From assembly GCA_033764865.1 (NCBI GenBank), contig JANRIM010000094.1:1-23250 (forward strand): DNA of 23,250 bases, read 5' to 3'. This DNA comes from VFBF01 sp033764865 (GTDB lineage Bacteria; Pseudomonadota; Alphaproteobacteria; Caulobacterales; Aquidulcibacteraceae). Of the stretch, positions 21,187-23,250 are shown one piece after another; the first letter of the stretch is position 1, and each line of letters starts with the position of its first letter. The translations under genes and the position numbers were made by a program. The notes beneath the pieces were generated by a model that was not told where the DNA came from, did not search any database, and worked only from the letters and a program-made list of their open reading frames with translations.

Positions 21187-23250
21187 ATGTCCGACGAGAA
21201 ACGCACCTTCACCGACGAAGAGGCGCTGGCTTTCCACCGCCAGCAACCGCCGGGCAAGCTCTCTATCACGCCCACCAAGCCCATGGCGACGCAGCGCGAC
21301 CTGTCGCTTGCCTACTCGCCCGGCGTCGCCGTGCCCGTGAAGGCGATCGCCGCCGACCCGGACCTCGCGTACGACTACACCTCCAAGGGCAACATGGTGG
21401 CCGTCATCTCCAACGGCACAGCCATCCTCGGCCTCGGCAATCTTGGCGCGCTGGCCTCGAAACCCGTGATGGAAGGCAAGGCCGTCCTGTTCAAGCGCTT
21501 CGCGGACGTGGATTCCATCGACATCGAAGTGTTCACCGAGGACCCCGAAGAGATCATCGCCACGGTACGCAACATCGGGCGCTCCTTCGGCGGCATCAAC
21601 CTTGAGGACATCAAGTCCCCCGAGTGCTTCATCATCGAAAGCCGGCTGCGCGACGATCTCGACATCCCGGTCTTCCATGACGACCAGCACGGCACGGCCA
21701 TCATCGCCGCCGCCGGCCTGCTGAACGCCTGCGAGATCACCGGGCGGTCGATGAGGGAGATCAAGGTGGTGTTCAACGGCGCGGGCGCCGCCGGCATCTC
21801 CTGCGCCAGCCTCATCAAGATGCTGGGCGTCCCGCACGAGAACGTCATCATGTGCGACAGCAAGGGCGTGGTCTATCGCGGCCGCAAGGAAGGCATGGAC
21901 CAGTTCAAGGCGACGCACGCCGTGGAGACCCCGCTGCGCACGCTTGCGCAGGCCTTCGAGGGCGCCGACGTGTTCATGGGCCTTTCCATCGCAGGATCGG
22001 TCTCCAAGGACATGGTGCGGTCCATGGCGAAGAACCCGAATATCTTCGCCATGGCCAATCCCGATCCGGAAATCTCTCCGGAGGACATCCGCGCCGTGCG
22101 CGACGACGCCATCATCGCCACCGGCCGCAGCGACTATCCCAACCAGGTCAACAATGTCCTCGGCTTCCCCTACATCTTCCGCGGCGCGCTGGACGTGCGC
22201 GCGCGCCCGATCAACGAGGAGATGAAGGTGGCGGCCGCGCGCGCCCTGGCGGCGCTGGCCAAGGAGGACGTGCCCGACGAGGTCTCCGCCGCCTATCAGG
22301 GCCGGCGCCTCCAGTTCGGGCCCGACTACATCATCCCCTCCCCGTTCGATCCCAGGCTGATATCCACCGTGCCGCCCTACGTGGCGCAGGCCGCGATGGA
22401 CACCGGCGTCGCGCGCCGCCCCATCGCGGACATGGCGCACTATCGCGCGTCGCTGGCCCAGCGGCTGGATCCCACCGCCGCCCTCATCCAGCGCGTGCAG
22501 AACCACGTGCGCGCCAACCCCAAGCGCATCGTCTTCGCCGAGGGCGAGGAGCCGAGCGTCATCCGCGCCGCCTACGCCTTCCAGGAGCTGGGCCTCGGCC
22601 AGGCCATCCTCGTCGGGCGCGAGGAGCTGGTGAAGCAGAACATGCAGCTGATCGGCGTGCCGGAGGACGCCGGCATGGAGATCGTCAACGCCCGCGTCTC
22701 CGATCACAACACCGCCTACACCGACATGCTCTACAAGCGCTCCCAGCGCTTCGGCCTGCTGCATCGCGACGCGCAACGTCTGGTCAACCAGGACCGCAAC
22801 GTCTTCGGCGCCTGCATGGTGGCCTCCGGCAACGCCCATGGCATGGTCACGGGCGTGACGCGCAACTTCGCCTCCGCGCTGGAGGACGTGCGCCGCATCT
22901 TCGACACCCAGCGCGGGTCGAAGCTCATGGGCATGTCGGTGGTGCTGTCCAAGGGGCGCACCATTTTCATCGCGGACACGAATGTCACCGAGTTTCCCAC
23001 CCCGGAGGAGCTGGCGCAGTTCGCGATCCAGACCGCCTCGGTGGCCCGCACCTTCGGCGTGACGCCACGGGTGGCGTTCATGTCGCACTCCACCTTCGGC
23101 AACCCGCGCCTCGACCGCGCCGAGAAGGTGCGCGACGCCGTCTCCATCCTCGACCGGCGCGAGGACATCGACTTCGAGTACGACGGGGAGATGAGCCCGG
23201 AAGTGGCGCTGGCCCCGGAATCGCACCGGCTGTATCCGTTCAACCGCCTC
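21187..23250 (+). CDS. maeB: NAD(P)-dependent malic enzyme fused to a phosphotransacetylase-like domain (3' end off the window)
   Basis: The frame is open from ATG 21187 to the right edge, giving 688 codons of a protein usually about 750-770 long. Malic enzyme converts malate to pyruvate and CO2 while reducing NAD(P)+. The N-terminal malic domain has SLAYSPGVAVPV (about 40-51), KAVLFKRFADVDSIDIE, and FHDDQHGTA at 163-171. The nucleotide-binding domain has VFNGAGAAGISCASL (about 195-209). From about residue 430 a phosphate acetyl/butyryl-transferase-like domain follows (QNHVRANPKRIVFAEGEE and GNAHGMVTGVTRNF), the chimeric architecture of MaeB/DME/TME enzymes. Family knowledge says this C-terminal part is usually regulatory rather than an active Pta. 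NAD versus NADP preference cannot be settled here. AAGG lies 6 bases before the ATG. Confidence 0.96.
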   Translation, partial: MSDEKRTFTDEEALAFHRQQPPGKLSITPTKPMATQRDLSLAYSPGVAVPVKAIAADPDLAYDYTSKGNMVAVISNGTAILGLGNLGALASKPVMEGKAVLFKRFADVDSIDIEVFTEDPEEIIATVRNIGRSFGGINLEDIKSPECFIIESRLRDDLDIPVFHDDQHGTAIIAAAGLLNACEITGRSMREIKVVFNGAGAAGISCASLIKMLGVPHENVIMCDSKGVVYRGRKEGMDQFKATHAVETPLRTLAQAFEGADVFMGLSIAGSVSKDMVRSMAKNPNIFAMANPDPEISPEDIRAVRDDAIIATGRSDYPNQVNNVLGFPYIFRGALDVRARPINEEMKVAAARALAALAKEDVPDEVSAAYQGRRLQFGPDYIIPSPFDPRLISTVPPYVAQAAMDTGVARRPIADMAHYRASLAQRLDPTAALIQRVQNHVRANPKRIVFAEGEEPSVIRAAYAFQELGLGQAILVGREELVKQNMQLIGVPEDAGMEIVNARVSDHNTAYTDMLYKRSQRFGLLHRDAQRLVNQDRNVFGACMVASGNAHGMVTGVTRNFASALEDVRRIFDTQRGSKLMGMSVVLSKGRTIFIADTNVTEFPTPEELAQFAIQTASVARTFGVTPRVAFMSHSTFGNPRLDRAEKVRDAVSILDRREDIDFEYDGEMSPEVALAPESHRLYPFNRL

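Noticed and set aside
21007..23226. A 739-residue minus-strand open frame opposite maeB
   Set aside because: maeB reads cleanly with malic enzyme and Pta-like motifs across the same bases; the antisense translation has no family features.
1..23250. Mobile elements, prophage genes, CRISPR arrays or toxin-antitoxin pairs
   Set aside because: No transposase, integrase, regularly spaced repeat array or recognisable toxin/antitoxin pair is visible on either strand.

Overview
The window is a chromosomal segment from an alphaproteobacterium, roughly two-thirds GC judged by eye. The gene order supports this placement: maeB / mutS / glnD / murJ / trpS / usp / NFU / rimI / fur / miaB / phoH / ybeY / corC-like / lnt / XRE regulator / metK is the housekeeping run I associate with Rhizobiales and related orders. 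The Fur protein is also the alphaproteobacterial form without C-terminal cysteine pairs. I cannot name the genus. Almost everything lies on the minus strand; only a small membrane-protein gene and maeB are on the plus strand.

Right to left (the direction of most transcription): maeB (cut by the right edge) diverges from mutS. Between mutS and glnD sits a small plus-strand gene for a one-helix membrane protein, whose stop codon overlaps the mutS stop. Then come glnD (nitrogen signalling), murJ (lipid II flippase) and trpS. Next is an accessory-looking interval: an orphan LuxR-type acyl-homoserine-lactone receptor with repeated upstream elements, a 275-base gap with two hairpins, and a membrane-anchored protein resembling the DUF2333 family. 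A UspA protein, an NFU Fe-S scaffold, RimI and Fur follow.

From 8031 leftward a promoter-like sequence precedes a tight operon of miaB, phoH, ybeY, corC-like, lnt and a small XRE regulator. All five junctions are 4-base stop/start overlaps. The operon combines tRNA modification, rRNA/RNA quality control and lipoprotein acylation. metK follows with its own AT-rich palindromic control site and a clear intrinsic terminator. A partial DUF4386-type membrane protein runs off the left edge.

Most of the window is ordinary housekeeping DNA and I see no obvious novel multi-gene system, mobile element, CRISPR array or RNA gene. The points most worth checking are: the LuxR solo and its three-copy repeat; the missing tsaB together with an apparent CTG start for rimI; the palindrome over the metK promoter; the small convergent membrane gene; and the DUF2333-like protein.
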